A stretch of 64,000 nucleotides of DNA. It comes from Micromonospora pisi. GTDB taxonomy: Bacteria > Actinomycetota > Actinomycetes > Mycobacteriales > Micromonosporaceae. The DNA is taken from assembly GCF_003633685.1 (NCBI RefSeq), contig NZ_RBKT01000001.1, positions 868,001 to 932,000 of the forward strand. Direction: 5' to 3'. Both the position numbers and the translations under genes were made by a program. This document shows positions 17,455 to 26,839 of the stretch, one piece after another; the stretch's first letter is position 1; each line of letters opens with the position of its first letter. The notes under the pieces were generated by a model that saw nothing but the letters and a program-made list of their open reading frames with translations, did not search any database and was not told the DNA's origin.

Positions 17455-17754
17455 ACCTGCTCCCGTCATCCCCGTTGACCTTGTCGGTCAGCTGGAAGGA
17501 TCTTGGTAGACGGGTGGATGAACGGCAAGAGATCTTGGCAAATGTTCACCTTGACGACAGCGACCGAGGGTCCCGCCCCGACCCGGTCTACTGGCGACAC
17601 CCGACGAGTGCCTGCGGCATGATCGAGCGGCTGGTGCTGGTCAGCGGCCGATCACCCTCGACGGCAACCCCCTCCCCTGTGCTGACGGGCAACGAAGGGC
17701 CCCTTCTTATCGTTCTCTGTTGTAGAAGGGGCCCCTCCTTAGCCGAGCGGTGGG
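17455..17754. other. Intergenic region with long hairpin
   Basis: Three hundred bases holding the promoter side of the sialidase-fold gene and, at the right end, an 11-bp hairpin downstream of the DUF1080 gene. No gene is supported. Confidence 0.4.
17695..17736 (-). terminator. GGGGCCCC hairpin after DUF1080 gene
   Basis: The arms at 17697-17707 and 17724-17734 pair over 11 bases (GGGCCCCTTCT against AGAAGGGGCCC), with a 16-base loop. Each arm is itself nearly palindromic. It lies about 20 bases beyond the stop of the minus-strand gene. Confidence 0.55.
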
Positions 17755-20754
17755 TCAGCTCAGCGGTTCGATCCAGATGTTGCGATAGCGCACCTTGTCC
17801 CCGTGGTCCTGCAACCGGATCGCGCCGAACGACGGGCCCTCAGGCCGACCGGATCCGGTCGGCCCGTTGATGGCCACGTCGTGGTGCACCACGGTGCCGT
17901 TCCACACCACGGTCACCCGGGCGTCCTCGGTCTTGGCCCCGTTGGCGTCGAAGCGGGCCGCGCGGAACGTGATGTCGTACGTCTGCCAGGTCTCGGGCGG
18001 CAGGGCGGCGTTGCTGCCTGCGGCCTTCTTCTGGTAGATCGCCGCCGCGTCGTCCCAGGCCAGCGGGTTCTTGCCGTACGAGTCCAACACCTGGATCTCG
18101 TACCGGTCCTGGAGGAACACGCCGCTGTTGGCACGGGCCTGCCCGGTCACCTCCGGCGGCATCTTCGGCAGCCAGAACTCCAGGTGGAGCTTGAAGTCCC
18201 CATAGGCGTCCTTGGTCCGCAGGTCGCCGCAGCAGACCTCCATGGCACCGTCGGCCACCGGCCACTGCGCCGCACGCCCGTCGGTGTGCCGCCAGTTCGA
18301 GGTGTCCGTACCGTCGAAGAGCACGACCCGGTTGTCGCCCCCGGGTTCGTCAATGGTGATCCGGTCGATGTTCACGTGACCAGTGTCGCCGGTCTCGTAC
18401 CGATAGGTAATGGTGTTGGTTCCGCTGCGCAGTCGCAGCGCCTCGGTCTGCGTCGACCAGCTCTTCCAGTCGTCGGTGGCGAGCAGGGTGGTCTGTTTGA
18501 TCTTCTGACCGTTGACCAGCACGCTGATCGTCTTCGGCCCCACGAACGGGTTGGGCCCGTTGGCGTAGCGCAGGTCGACGTCGTACCGGCCGCTCTGCTT
18601 GACGTCGACGGTGAAGGTGGTGGTGGCGCCGACGCTGCCGTACCCGTCGACGAAGCCGAAGCCGGAGTAGCCGGCGTGCTCGACGTTCACCCCCGCACCG
18701 CCGCTGATCTTCGCCTGCTCCGCCTCGTAGACGTTGGTCGGCCCGGCCGGCGGTTGCTTGCCGGGCAGGGCGTTGAGCGTGTACCACGCCTCGGTGCTCC
18801 ACAACGGCTCGCCGCTGGCCGAGCTGAACGGGCGGGGCGAGCGGACATGCACCACCCGGTCGGGCTTCAGGCCGTCGATCTGGAGGGTCACCCGCTTGCC
18901 GTCGTGGGACAGCCTGGCCGACCGTACGGTGAGCGTCTCCTCGGCGAACTTGGGCCCGCCGTAGCGGTCGGTCGGGGCGTACCTCCACTGCTCGACCTGG
19001 TAGCGGCTGGCCAACTCGCTCGCCGTTTCGGCGGAGAGGGGCTGGGTGTACTCGAACTCGAACCCGTTGGGCTTGGCCCGCATGGCCAGGATGTCGAAGG
19101 CGTCGTCGCCGTTGGGGGTGAGCTTCTGCAGGCCGTACGTCAGCTTCCCCGTCTGCCCCCAGTTGCCGCCGGCACCGAGGCCACCTGCGTAGATGGCGCC
19201 GTCCGGCCCCAGGCTGATCCGGTTGACCCCGGCCTCCAGTCCCTGGGTGAGGCGGAACACCGCACCCTGGTACTCACCCTGCACCTGCTCCAGGTACGCC
19301 CGCTGGATCCCGCCGTACGTCACGTCACCGAACAGCATCTGCCCAGCGAACCGGCCCTCGGTGAGGTAGAGCGGCGTACTGGGCGAGTTGGAGATCTCGT
19401 TGTGCGGCAACCACAGCACCGGCGCGGTGACTGGGTTAGCGTCGAACCGGCCCGCCGGGTTGGTGTAGTGGTTGAAGAAGCGGCCCTGCTTGATGTGCAC
19501 CAGCTTCGAGGTGGGCAGCCAACCGCCCTGGTTGTCGAGGACGAACATGTCGCCGCCGGGCCCCCAGCCGATGCCGTTGGGGGTACGTAGGCCACCGGCG
19601 ACGTACGTCACCTTGCCCGACTTCTTGTGCACCTTGATCGTGCTACCCCGGTTGGGCGCGGGTTGCGGGTTGGTCGTCGCTCCGCCGTAGTCGATCGCAA
19701 CCGAGAGGTTCAGGTAGAAGTACGGGTCGTCGTAGAGCAGACCGAAGGCGAACTCGTGGAAGTTGCCGCCGAACGGCCAGGTGGCGACGGTCCGGTACTG
19801 GTCGGTGACACCGTCGCCGTCATGGTCGTTGAGCTCGGTCAACTCGTGCTTCTGGGAGACGTACAGCCTGCCGTCGACGTACTTGATGCCCATCGGCTCT
19901 TTCAGCCCACTGGCCACCAGTTTGGTCGTCACCCGGCTCGGGTCGGTCTCGCCGGTGACGTTGTCGAGCAGGTAGACCTCGCCGAGCGTGTTGTCGGTGC
20001 CGCCCCATGTGGTCACCGCCAGGCGCCCGTCCGGCAGCCAGTCCATCGCGGTGACCTGCGGCTCGAAACCGGCCGGCCGCAGGTCGGTCAGGGTGTAGTT
20101 CGGGTGTACCTCGGTCAGCGGCAGGCCGTCACCGGGGGTGTCGGCAAGGCCCTCACACTCCTTGCGGCCCGGCGCGGTCACCCGGACCACCCCGGCGTCG
20201 GTGCTCAGCACCGCGTTCGGGACGACCGAGAAGCCGGTCGCGTCCGGTGGCTGCCAGGCCAGGGTGAGCTGCTCGCCGCCGGTGTTCTCGAAATAGTCGA
20301 TGCGCAGCGAGTGGTAACCCTCGGCCAGGGTCACGGCGCCATCCTTCGAGGTGGCGCCGTGCAGGCCGTCGTGGTCGATGACGAGTTGGTCGTCGATGAG
20401 CAGCCGGGAGCCGTCGTCGCTGGTCAGTCGGAAGGTGTACGCCCCGCCGCGCGGGACGTCGATGTTGCCGGTGACCTGGGCGACGAAGTAGTCGCCCAGG
20501 CCGAAGCCACCGGAGGAGAGGTCGATGGTGGGCATCAGTCGGTCGACGTTCGGCGTCTGACCGGGTTTCAGGGTGCAGATCTCGCTCGTCGGGGCCTGCA
20601 CGTCGAAGACGCGTAGCGTCACGCCGGGCTCCTGCGGCGGTAGGTCCGCGCTGGCCTGGGCAGCGGCCGGCGACCAGAAACTGCTGGTGAGCACTGTGGC
20701 GACGAGGAGGGCGCCGAGCCTGCTACGACGTTGGCGATACAGCCGTGGATCCAT
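17755..20754 (-). CDS. Secreted PA14 / beta-propeller / CBM6 / DUF1080 multidomain protein
   Basis: A 999-aa exported protein. Signal peptide residues 1-37 are followed by a PA14 domain at about 55-180 (GGAYTFRLTSDDGSRLLIDD). A sorbosone-dehydrogenase-like propeller spans about 215-600 (LRTPNGIGWGPGGDMFVLDN). A CBM6-like carbohydrate module is at about 690-830 (EAEQAKISGG to HVNIDRITIDEPGG). A DUF1080 domain is at about 835-999 (VVLFDGTDTSNWRH, NSGVFLQDRYEIQVLDSYG). DUF1080 proteins include 3-keto-disaccharide hydrolases. The propeller suggests sugar oxidation and the CBM6 glycan binding, but no reaction is proved. The ATG at 20754 has AGGAGG upstream. Confidence 0.88.
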   Translation of the reverse strand: MDPRLYRQRRSRLGALLVATVLTSSFWSPAAAQASADLPPQEPGVTLRVFDVQAPTSEICTLKPGQTPNVDRLMPTIDLSSGGFGLGDYFVAQVTGNIDVPRGGAYTFRLTSDDGSRLLIDDQLVIDHDGLHGATSKDGAVTLAEGYHSLRIDYFENTGGEQLTLAWQPPDATGFSVVPNAVLSTDAGVVRVTAPGRKECEGLADTPGDGLPLTEVHPNYTLTDLRPAGFEPQVTAMDWLPDGRLAVTTWGGTDNTLGEVYLLDNVTGETDPSRVTTKLVASGLKEPMGIKYVDGRLYVSQKHELTELNDHDGDGVTDQYRTVATWPFGGNFHEFAFGLLYDDPYFYLNLSVAIDYGGATTNPQPAPNRGSTIKVHKKSGKVTYVAGGLRTPNGIGWGPGGDMFVLDNQGGWLPTSKLVHIKQGRFFNHYTNPAGRFDANPVTAPVLWLPHNEISNSPSTPLYLTEGRFAGQMLFGDVTYGGIQRAYLEQVQGEYQGAVFRLTQGLEAGVNRISLGPDGAIYAGGLGAGGNWGQTGKLTYGLQKLTPNGDDAFDILAMRAKPNGFEFEYTQPLSAETASELASRYQVEQWRYAPTDRYGGPKFAEETLTVRSARLSHDGKRVTLQIDGLKPDRVVHVRSPRPFSSASGEPLWSTEAWYTLNALPGKQPPAGPTNVYEAEQAKISGGAGVNVEHAGYSGFGFVDGYGSVGATTTFTVDVKQSGRYDVDLRYANGPNPFVGPKTISVLVNGQKIKQTTLLATDDWKSWSTQTEALRLRSGTNTITYRYETGDTGHVNIDRITIDEPGGDNRVVLFDGTDTSNWRHTDGRAAQWPVADGAMEVCCGDLRTKDAYGDFKLHLEFWLPKMPPEVTGQARANSGVFLQDRYEIQVLDSYGKNPLAWDDAAAIYQKKAAGSNAALPPETWQTYDITFRAARFDANGAKTEDARVTVVWNGTVVHHDVAINGPTGSGRPEGPSFGAIRLQDHGDKVRYRNIWIEPLS

Positions 20755-21291
20755 TCGTCCTCCTGGCGAGGCATCAGAAGACGGTGGTGGGCACGGGACC
20801 ACCCCGTCGCGGTCGAGTGGTCGGCCCGGATCCAGAGGCCGACCAAGCATTCACATGCATGAAACTTCGACGCGTCGTGACGGAAACACTAAAGACTTCT
20901 GCTTCCGGTGTCCATACATCTGCATGGATCAACGGAACTTTCGTCCGAGCCACAGAAAGTCTCGCGGCGAGCAGACCCAACCTCCGGTACGGAGGACCGA
21001 CGGAACCGGTCATTCAAGGCAGAGCAAACATTCACTGCCCAACCATCCCCAACCACCAGACAGGGTCGAGGCGGGTTGGGGCAGTTGTGGTGTCGCAGGA
21101 GGTTGCCCGGCGGTTGACCGACTCGACCGAGACACCGGCCGAGTCGGCCAAACCTGGTACCAGCGCCGCGACATCGTCCACAACCCGCGTTCGCTGGAGG
21201 CGATTGGGCTCTCGGCGCTGTCGCTGATCGTAGGAACGGTGCCGGCGAACCCGGGTCGGTGCCCGACGTGGATCCGGGCACAGGTATCAGG
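20755..21291. other. Intergenic region upstream of DUF1080 gene
   Basis: About 540 bases without a supported gene. It contains the promoter region of the leftward DUF1080 gene. A weak inverted repeat, TCCAT-N8-ATGGA at 20911-20928, could be an operator. The TGTTAGCGCTAACA motif found upstream of other hydrolases is absent here. Confidence 0.4.
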
Positions 21292-22932
21292 TCACGTCCG
21301 GGACCACCGCTGGTTCGCACCGGTGTGGCAGTTCCAGACGATCACGGCGGCACCGTTGGTGGTGGCGGCTCCGCTCACGTCGAGGCACAGGGTCGGAAAC
21401 CGCACGCTGCTCACCGTGCCGTTGCCGTTGAAATTCCACTGCTGGTTGGTGCCGCCGTTGCAGTCCCAGATCTGTGCCTGCGTGCCGGCGGTCGCGCCCG
21501 TCGGGATGTCCAGACACTTACCGAGGACCTGGAGAGCCTGACCGCTCTGGCTGAACATCTGGTTGGCATCGTTGTGGCAGTCCCAGATCACCATCGGGGT
21601 TCCGTTTGTGGGCACGCCCAGGTTCACGTCGAGACACCGACCGCTCGATTCGCCGCGCAGTCGGAACGTCGGCTGTGGAACCACCGTCCCGCCGCCGCTG
21701 ACCAGGTACACCACTGTCCCGTGTGCCGGAACGCTGGCGGAGATCGTGCCCGTCGTGGTGGAGGTGGCATTGGTCCACGTGTCGCGAAGGGTGAACGAGC
21801 TACCGGTCTTGCCGACCGCCGCCGCCGTTGTGGAAACGGTCGTGGTGGAGCTGCCCTGGTTGAACAGGGCAACCGCGACGTCCCCGTTGGAAAGCCGTTT
21901 GGCCAGCACCCGCCTGGTCTGGTCGTTCGAGACCTGCACCGCCTGCAGGGCGAGGGCGTCCTGGTTGATCGCGATGAGATGCTGGTTGCGCAGGATCGTC
22001 AGGGTGTCCGAGTTGGCGGTGCGCAGGTCGTTCCCGGCCATGAGTGGCGCCGCCATGATCGCCCAGAGGGCGAAGTGGCTGCGCATCTCGGTGTCGGTCA
22101 TGCCGCCCCGACCCACCTCGAGCATGTCGGGGTCGTTGAACGAGCCGGGCCCGGCGTACGAGGAGAGAGGAACGTTGATATTGACGATGTTCTGGATTCC
22201 CATCGGGTATCCGTTCGTCTGACCACTGTTCCACGTGTTGGTGATGTCCTCGGTGGTGCGCCACAGGTTGGCCACGTCGCCCCAGTTGCGCATCGGCCCG
22301 GTCTTCTCGTGGATGCTGTTCGAGTTGATGCTGTAGACGATCGGTCGGCCGGTTGCGGCCAGCGCGTCGCGCATCTTCGCGAACGCCGCGACCTGGTCGT
22401 TGATCGAACCAGCGGGCGAACACCAGTCGTACTTCAGGTAGTCCACGCCCCACGCGGCGAACTGCCGGGCATCCTGGACCTCGTGGCCGAGGCTCCCGGT
22501 CGAGCCGGGAAAGGCGTCGAAGTACTGGGCGCAGGTCTGGTCCATGGGTGACTGGTAGATGCCGAACAGCAGGCCACGGGCATGCAGATAGTCGCCCAAC
22601 GCTCTCATCCCGCTCGGGAACCGACTTGGATGCGCCTGCAGATTGCCCTGTGAGTCACGGTTGGGGTCGAACCAGCAGTCATCGACCACGACGTAGCGGT
22701 AGCCAAGATCGCGCATCCCGTTGGTCACCATGGTGTCTGCCATCTGCCTGATCAGCGTCTCGTTGATGTTGCAGCCGAACGTGTTCCAGGTGTTCCAGCC
22801 CATCGGCGGGGTACGAGCCACGCCGTTGTTGAGTGCCGATGCCGGTCGTGGCGGGTGCGTCCCGACGACTGCCGCGGCCACGGCCACCACCACCAGGCTC
22901 AGGACCGCCGACCATCGCGATTTCCACTGCAT
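21292..22932 (-). CDS. GH27 alpha-galactosidase-type enzyme with ricin-B domain
   Basis: A 546-aa exported enzyme. After the signal peptide, the GH27 signature ARTPPMGWNTWNTFGCNINE opens the (beta/alpha)8 barrel. The nucleophile is the Asp in DYLKYDWC, and the acid/base Asp lies in SFNDPDMLEVG. A C-terminal beta-sandwich follows, then a ricin-B (CBM13) trefoil at about 418-546 with repeated QxW-type motifs. GH27 includes alpha-galactosidases and, in actinobacteria, beta-L-arabinopyranosidases, so the exact sugar is open. The ATG at 22932 has GAGGGGG upstream. Its promoter region carries the shared TGTTATCGCTAACA palindrome. Confidence 0.93.
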   Translation of the reverse strand: MQWKSRWSAVLSLVVVAVAAAVVGTHPPRPASALNNGVARTPPMGWNTWNTFGCNINETLIRQMADTMVTNGMRDLGYRYVVVDDCWFDPNRDSQGNLQAHPSRFPSGMRALGDYLHARGLLFGIYQSPMDQTCAQYFDAFPGSTGSLGHEVQDARQFAAWGVDYLKYDWCSPAGSINDQVAAFAKMRDALAATGRPIVYSINSNSIHEKTGPMRNWGDVANLWRTTEDITNTWNSGQTNGYPMGIQNIVNINVPLSSYAGPGSFNDPDMLEVGRGGMTDTEMRSHFALWAIMAAPLMAGNDLRTANSDTLTILRNQHLIAINQDALALQAVQVSNDQTRRVLAKRLSNGDVAVALFNQGSSTTTVSTTAAAVGKTGSSFTLRDTWTNATSTTTGTISASVPAHGTVVYLVSGGGTVVPQPTFRLRGESSGRCLDVNLGVPTNGTPMVIWDCHNDANQMFSQSGQALQVLGKCLDIPTGATAGTQAQIWDCNGGTNQQWNFNGNGTVSSVRFPTLCLDVSGAATTNGAAVIVWNCHTGANQRWSRT

Positions 22933-23123
22933 TTTGCCCCCTCGTGTGGCGATCGACGGGGTGCATCGATCATTTGGTGTGGGTCTCTACCGGTCGCGGG
23001 AACGTCTACGGCGCGCGTCCGCGAGCGCAGTCGGGCACATGACGTGGCCCATTGCACCACCAGCTACCGCCGAGGCAATGACGACGAGGCGATCAATGAC
23101 ACGTACGACGGTCCAGCGACCTA

Positions 23124-23141
23124 AATGTTATCGCTAACATT
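23124..23141. promoter_or_regulatory. LacI-type palindrome upstream of GH27 gene
   Basis: AATGTTATCGCTAACATT; the core 23126-23139 matches the window consensus TGTTAGCGCTAACA at 13 of 14 bases. It is centred about 200 bases upstream of the GH27 start, between the GH127 stop and the GH27 start. Confidence 0.75.
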
Positions 23142-23191
23142 GAGATGTGTAAATACGCGTCACACCGGGGCTCCGGCCGTCCTTCACATCC

Positions 23192-25522
23192 TCAACCAAC
23201 GCGCAGGAGGCGCCAGCGGTTGTCCGCGCTGGCATTGTCGGCGTCCTGCACGACCTGCGCGCCCCAGGCGGTGTTGCCATTGAGGACGCCGAGGACCTTG
23301 CCGCTGTTGACGTTGCGGATCTTGTAAGTGCCGTCGCCGTTGTCCACCAGCGTCCAACGGTGGTCTGCGGTGCCGTTGTCCGCCCACTGCAGGACAATGG
23401 CGTTGTCGGCGGTCGACATGTTCTCCACTCCGAGCACCTTGCCACTATTGACGTTTCGGAACCGGAACGCATTGCCGTCTGTCACCCTGACCCAGTTGTG
23501 GTCGGCGGTCCCGGTGTCTCCCCACATCACGGCCAGACCGCCGTCGGCGGTGGACATGCCTTGCACTCCGAGGACCAGACCGCTGGCCGCGTTCACCAAT
23601 TTGTAGGTGCCCTCGGTACCGCCACCTGGCCCGGTGTTCCAGTAGACGGTGTAGTTGAAACCGTGTGCGTCGCGGAACGGCACGAGATTGACAGTGGACC
23701 CGTTCGCGGTCGCGGTGAAGGTCAGCGTACTGGTGCTGGTTCGGGTGATCGAGGACACCGTCAGCGCGGGAAGCGAAGTGAGGGTGGAGTTGCCGTAGTT
23801 GCCACACAGCACCTCCGGTCCATAGGTGATCGCCTGGACGTTGGCGTTGTCGTTTGCCGCCTGCATGATCACGCGCATCGGCAGACGTACGGTGATCGTG
23901 TCACCCGCGGCCCAGGTCCGGGTGATCGTGGCGTAGCCGCCCGTCGTCACCCCCTGCGCCTGACCGTTGACGCTGATCGTCGCACCGGTGGTCCACGCGG
24001 GGATCCGCACCCGGATGCTCCACGATCCGCTCATCGTGCCGCCGAGTGTCAGGGTCGTGGTATCGCTGGCCGGATAGGCGGTGCTCTGCGTCACCGTGAT
24101 GCCCCGCTGCGACCAGTTCAACACCGACGGCACGAACAGGTTCACCGTCAACGTGGTGCCGTTGTAGAAGTAGATGGAGTCCATCAGCTTCGTGTTCGTC
24201 TCGATACCGGCGCCCTGGCAACACCAGAACGACATGTAGTCGGTGCTCCAGGTGCCGCCACCCCAGGCCGGACCCACGCCCCGGCGGCCGCCGGGGTTCA
24301 GCGGCGTGAAGTAGGTGATGTGGCCGTGGCTGTCGGCCGGGTTCTGCGCGCCGATGAGGTGGTTGACCAGTGCCCGCTCGTAGTAGTCGAAGTAGGCCGA
24401 CTGACTCGGGTCGAGAAGCCACAGCTCCCGGGTCAGCTTCAGCATGTTGTACGTGTTGCACTGCTCGCAGGAGTCGACGTTCAGGTATCCCGCGATCGCG
24501 TTGGGCGGACGGAAGTGCTCCGCCTGGCTGTTGCCACCGATGACGTACGTGTGCGCGTTGACGGTGAAGTTCCACGCGTTGCGGGCAATGTCGCGATAGC
24601 GGGTGTTGCCGGTGGCCTTGTATTCTCGCGCGGCGCCCACCCACTTGGGCACCTGCGTGTTCGCGTGCAGCCCGTTGAGCTGGTCCTGGTTGGCGGCGAG
24701 CGGGTTGAAGACCGCGGCGTGGTCGAACCGCTGTGCGGCGGTCAGCCAGCGGGCGTCGCCGGTCTGCTGATAGATGTCGGTCAGCACGGCGTTCATCCCG
24801 CCGAACTCGGTTCCCAGCATCGCCTGCATCTGGCTCGCGGTCAGCCGCGCCGTACGGGTGTCCACCCATCCGGCGAGCGCCAGCAACACGGTACGCGCCT
24901 GGGTGTTTCCGATATACCGCCACACGTCGAGCAGCCCTGCCAGCGTCTTGTGAAGGCAGTAGTAGGGAACGTTGCCGTTGTTCAGAGTGCGCGCCTCGAG
25001 GGCGGTGAAGTCGGACTCCGGAAATCCGGAAAGATAGCCCGCGCTGAACCCGGCGGCCCCGTTGTTCGCCTGACACCTGGCCATCTCGGCAACCATGTAG
25101 TTCGCCTTGTCGCGGCACGTCGTGTCATCCAGGACCGCGTATGCCTGGGCCCAGGCGGTCAGGAAGTGCCCCTGCATGTGCGTCCGGAACGGGAATGTCG
25201 GGGCATCCCAGCCGCCGTTCGCAGTCGCACCGTTGGTGGACAACCGGTGGTTGGCCCGGAAGTTGTAGAGCAACCGCTCCACGTCCACGAATCGCAGGTA
25301 GTTCAATGTGCGGGTCTGGTTGTCCAGGAACCTACCGGCGGTGAGCCGAACCTGACCCAGCGGAAACGGGTACGCCGAGACCCCGATGTCCGGGCGAGCC
25401 GGCGGAAGTTCGGCGGCCATCGCCGGGTACGAGCCAAGGAGTTCAACACCGGTCGCTGTGGCCAGCACACCGCCAGCGGCGGCTTCCAGCACTCGCCGCC
25501 GATTTAAACGCAGGGGTGACAT
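23192..25522 (-). CDS. GH127 beta-L-arabinofuranosidase with ricin-type C-terminus
   Basis: A 776-aa protein with a Tat-type signal (LNRRRVLEAAAGG). The DUF1680/GH127 (alpha/alpha)6 barrel spans about 45-430. The family's metal/nucleophile Cys residues are visible in DSCEQCNTYNMLKL and in the adjacent Cys pair of SFWCCQGAGIETNTKL. In the Bifidobacterium enzyme one of the paired Cys is the nucleophile. A beta-sandwich follows, and residues about 640-776 carry three ricin/RICIN-like repeats with recurrent GKVLGVxN and DHxW motifs. The predicted action is release of beta-L-arabinofuranose from plant glycans. The ATG at 25522 has GGAGGT upstream. A TGTTAGCGCTAACA-like site lies 88 bases upstream. 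Confidence 0.92.
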   Translation of the reverse strand: MSPLRLNRRRVLEAAAGGVLATATGVELLGSYPAMAAELPPARPDIGVSAYPFPLGQVRLTAGRFLDNQTRTLNYLRFVDVERLLYNFRANHRLSTNGATANGGWDAPTFPFRTHMQGHFLTAWAQAYAVLDDTTCRDKANYMVAEMARCQANNGAAGFSAGYLSGFPESDFTALEARTLNNGNVPYYCLHKTLAGLLDVWRYIGNTQARTVLLALAGWVDTRTARLTASQMQAMLGTEFGGMNAVLTDIYQQTGDARWLTAAQRFDHAAVFNPLAANQDQLNGLHANTQVPKWVGAAREYKATGNTRYRDIARNAWNFTVNAHTYVIGGNSQAEHFRPPNAIAGYLNVDSCEQCNTYNMLKLTRELWLLDPSQSAYFDYYERALVNHLIGAQNPADSHGHITYFTPLNPGGRRGVGPAWGGGTWSTDYMSFWCCQGAGIETNTKLMDSIYFYNGTTLTVNLFVPSVLNWSQRGITVTQSTAYPASDTTTLTLGGTMSGSWSIRVRIPAWTTGATISVNGQAQGVTTGGYATITRTWAAGDTITVRLPMRVIMQAANDNANVQAITYGPEVLCGNYGNSTLTSLPALTVSSITRTSTSTLTFTATANGSTVNLVPFRDAHGFNYTVYWNTGPGGGTEGTYKLVNAASGLVLGVQGMSTADGGLAVMWGDTGTADHNWVRVTDGNAFRFRNVNSGKVLGVENMSTADNAIVLQWADNGTADHRWTLVDNGDGTYKIRNVNSGKVLGVLNGNTAWGAQVVQDADNASADNRWRLLRVG

Positions 25523-25602
25523 GAGAACCTCCAGGGGTGCTTCGCCGGGACGGGTCAGAGGGGCCACGGACAACGCCGGGCTCTTGCGTCGCACTCTCCG
25601 AA

Positions 25603-25616
25603 AGTGAGCGCTAACA
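25603..25616. promoter_or_regulatory. LacI-type palindrome upstream of GH127 gene
   Basis: AGTGAGCGCTAACA, 12 of 14 bases matching the window consensus. It is centred about 88 bases before the GH127 start codon. The left half is the least conserved of the five copies. Confidence 0.65.
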
Positions 25617-25698
25617 TACGTCACACATATTACGTCCACCCTCTCGTACATTCAAGTGAGTCAATTGCCGACCGCGATCAGATGCACCGCGCATCGGA

Positions 25699-26778
25699 TT
25701 ACCCGCGGGCGTCACCCGGGCCGGGTTCACTGCCAGACGGTGAGCCCCCCACGACCACGGACTCCTGGCCCTCCTGCCGGCCCTCCTCCCGAGCGCGGGC
25801 GAGCAGCCCGAGCAGCCGCCGCCGGCGGTGCCGGGCTGCGGCACGCAGGCCGAGGAGCAGCGCGGCGAAGAGGATCAGCAAGGCGAGCTGGGCCCACGGT
25901 AGAACCCAGGTGGTGACGCTGGCGGACACCTGCCGGAGCTCGGCGTCGGTCTGGTCATCGCCGAGCAGGGTCGGAGTCGTGGAGACGGTCGTTCGTAGGC
26001 GTCCCAGGGCCCAGACGCCGTCAGCGCGTATTTCGACGTCCCGACTGCCGCCCGGGAGAAGCTCCTCGACGTCACCGGTGGCGTCGTGGCTGGTCAGACC
26101 GAAAAGGTCGGAGACCGCCACCCGACCCCTTCCGGCGACCCAGACGTTGCCGTCGTTCGTCACGGTGTAGCGGACCCGAACCGTGCCACCGGCGAAGGGA
26201 TTCCAGGACGGGGTGTACCTGGCGGTGAGAGCCTGGACAGGCAGAGCTGCCTGGACGGTGCCGCTGACCCGCACCATGACCCGGAACCCCACCCGGCTCT
26301 CGACATTGACCGTACCTCCGGTGCTGGTGACGGTCGCGGCGATGCCGGCCGGATGGTCGCCCGGCGTGGCGCCCTGGGGCACGGTGATCGTGAACGGCAC
26401 CACCTTCGTCTCGTTGGCGCCGACGGTGACCTTCTCCTGCACATCGATCCAGGTGCCACCGTCCACCGAGGCACGGTCGGACGGCAGCATGTTGAAGCGG
26501 CCCTTGTCGGTGAGGTAGCCGTCGGCGGCCTTCAGTGAGAAGGCGACGGCGGCGCGGCTGAAGTTCCGTACCGCCAGGTGTTCGGTCACGACCTGCCCCG
26601 GGTCGAGATTGGCGTTGATCCACCGGCGCTCGTCCGGCCCGCTCGGGTTGGCCGGCTGGACCGTCCAGGTCAGGTTCCCCGGATCGGGCTCCGCCGCCGC
26701 GGCAGCCGGCGTGGCTGCACCGACGAGGGCCACGACGACGAGGACGGTGAACGCCCGGCGCAGCGGGGTGACGGTCAT
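25699..26778 (-). CDS. DUF916-type (WxL-interacting-like) membrane-anchored surface protein
   Basis: A 359-aa exported protein with signal peptide to about residue 33 (AAAAAEPDPG). The conserved DUF916-like start is LTWTVQPANPSGPDERRWINANLDPGQ, followed by an Ig-like beta-rich extracellular part. One transmembrane helix (WAQLALLILFAALLLGLRAA) and a basic cytoplasmic tail end the protein. In Firmicutes, DUF916 proteins partner with WxL-domain proteins at the cell wall. Here the adjacent upstream gene is WxL-like, supporting a two-component surface complex. The ATG at 26778 has AAGGG upstream. Function is inferred from family and context only. Confidence 0.82.
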   Translation of the reverse strand: MTVTPLRRAFTVLVVVALVGAATPAAAAAEPDPGNLTWTVQPANPSGPDERRWINANLDPGQVVTEHLAVRNFSRAAVAFSLKAADGYLTDKGRFNMLPSDRASVDGGTWIDVQEKVTVGANETKVVPFTITVPQGATPGDHPAGIAATVTSTGGTVNVESRVGFRVMVRVSGTVQAALPVQALTARYTPSWNPFAGGTVRVRYTVTNDGNVWVAGRGRVAVSDLFGLTSHDATGDVEELLPGGSRDVEIRADGVWALGRLRTTVSTTPTLLGDDQTDAELRQVSASVTTWVLPWAQLALLILFAALLLGLRAAARHRRRRLLGLLARAREEGRQEGQESVVVGGSPSGSEPGPGDARG

Positions 26779-26799
26779 GACGACAGCCCTTCGGCACGG

Positions 26800-26838
26800 G
26801 GCTTGGCGGGGGGCCTGGTCCAGGCCCCCCGCCAAGCC
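26800..26838 (-). terminator. 19-bp hairpin between WxL-like and DUF916 genes
   Basis: A perfect 19-bp inverted repeat, 26800-26818 against 26820-26838, with a single unpaired centre base. It starts two bases past the WxL-like stop and ends just before the DUF916 leader. It may reduce read-through or stabilise the upstream message. Confidence 0.75.
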
Positions 26839-26839
26839 G

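Noticed and set aside
17803-19590. Long plus-strand open frame opposite the DUF1080 gene
   Set aside because: Antisense shadow typical of high-GC DNA; Arg/Val/Gly-rich, no domain, no ribosome site.
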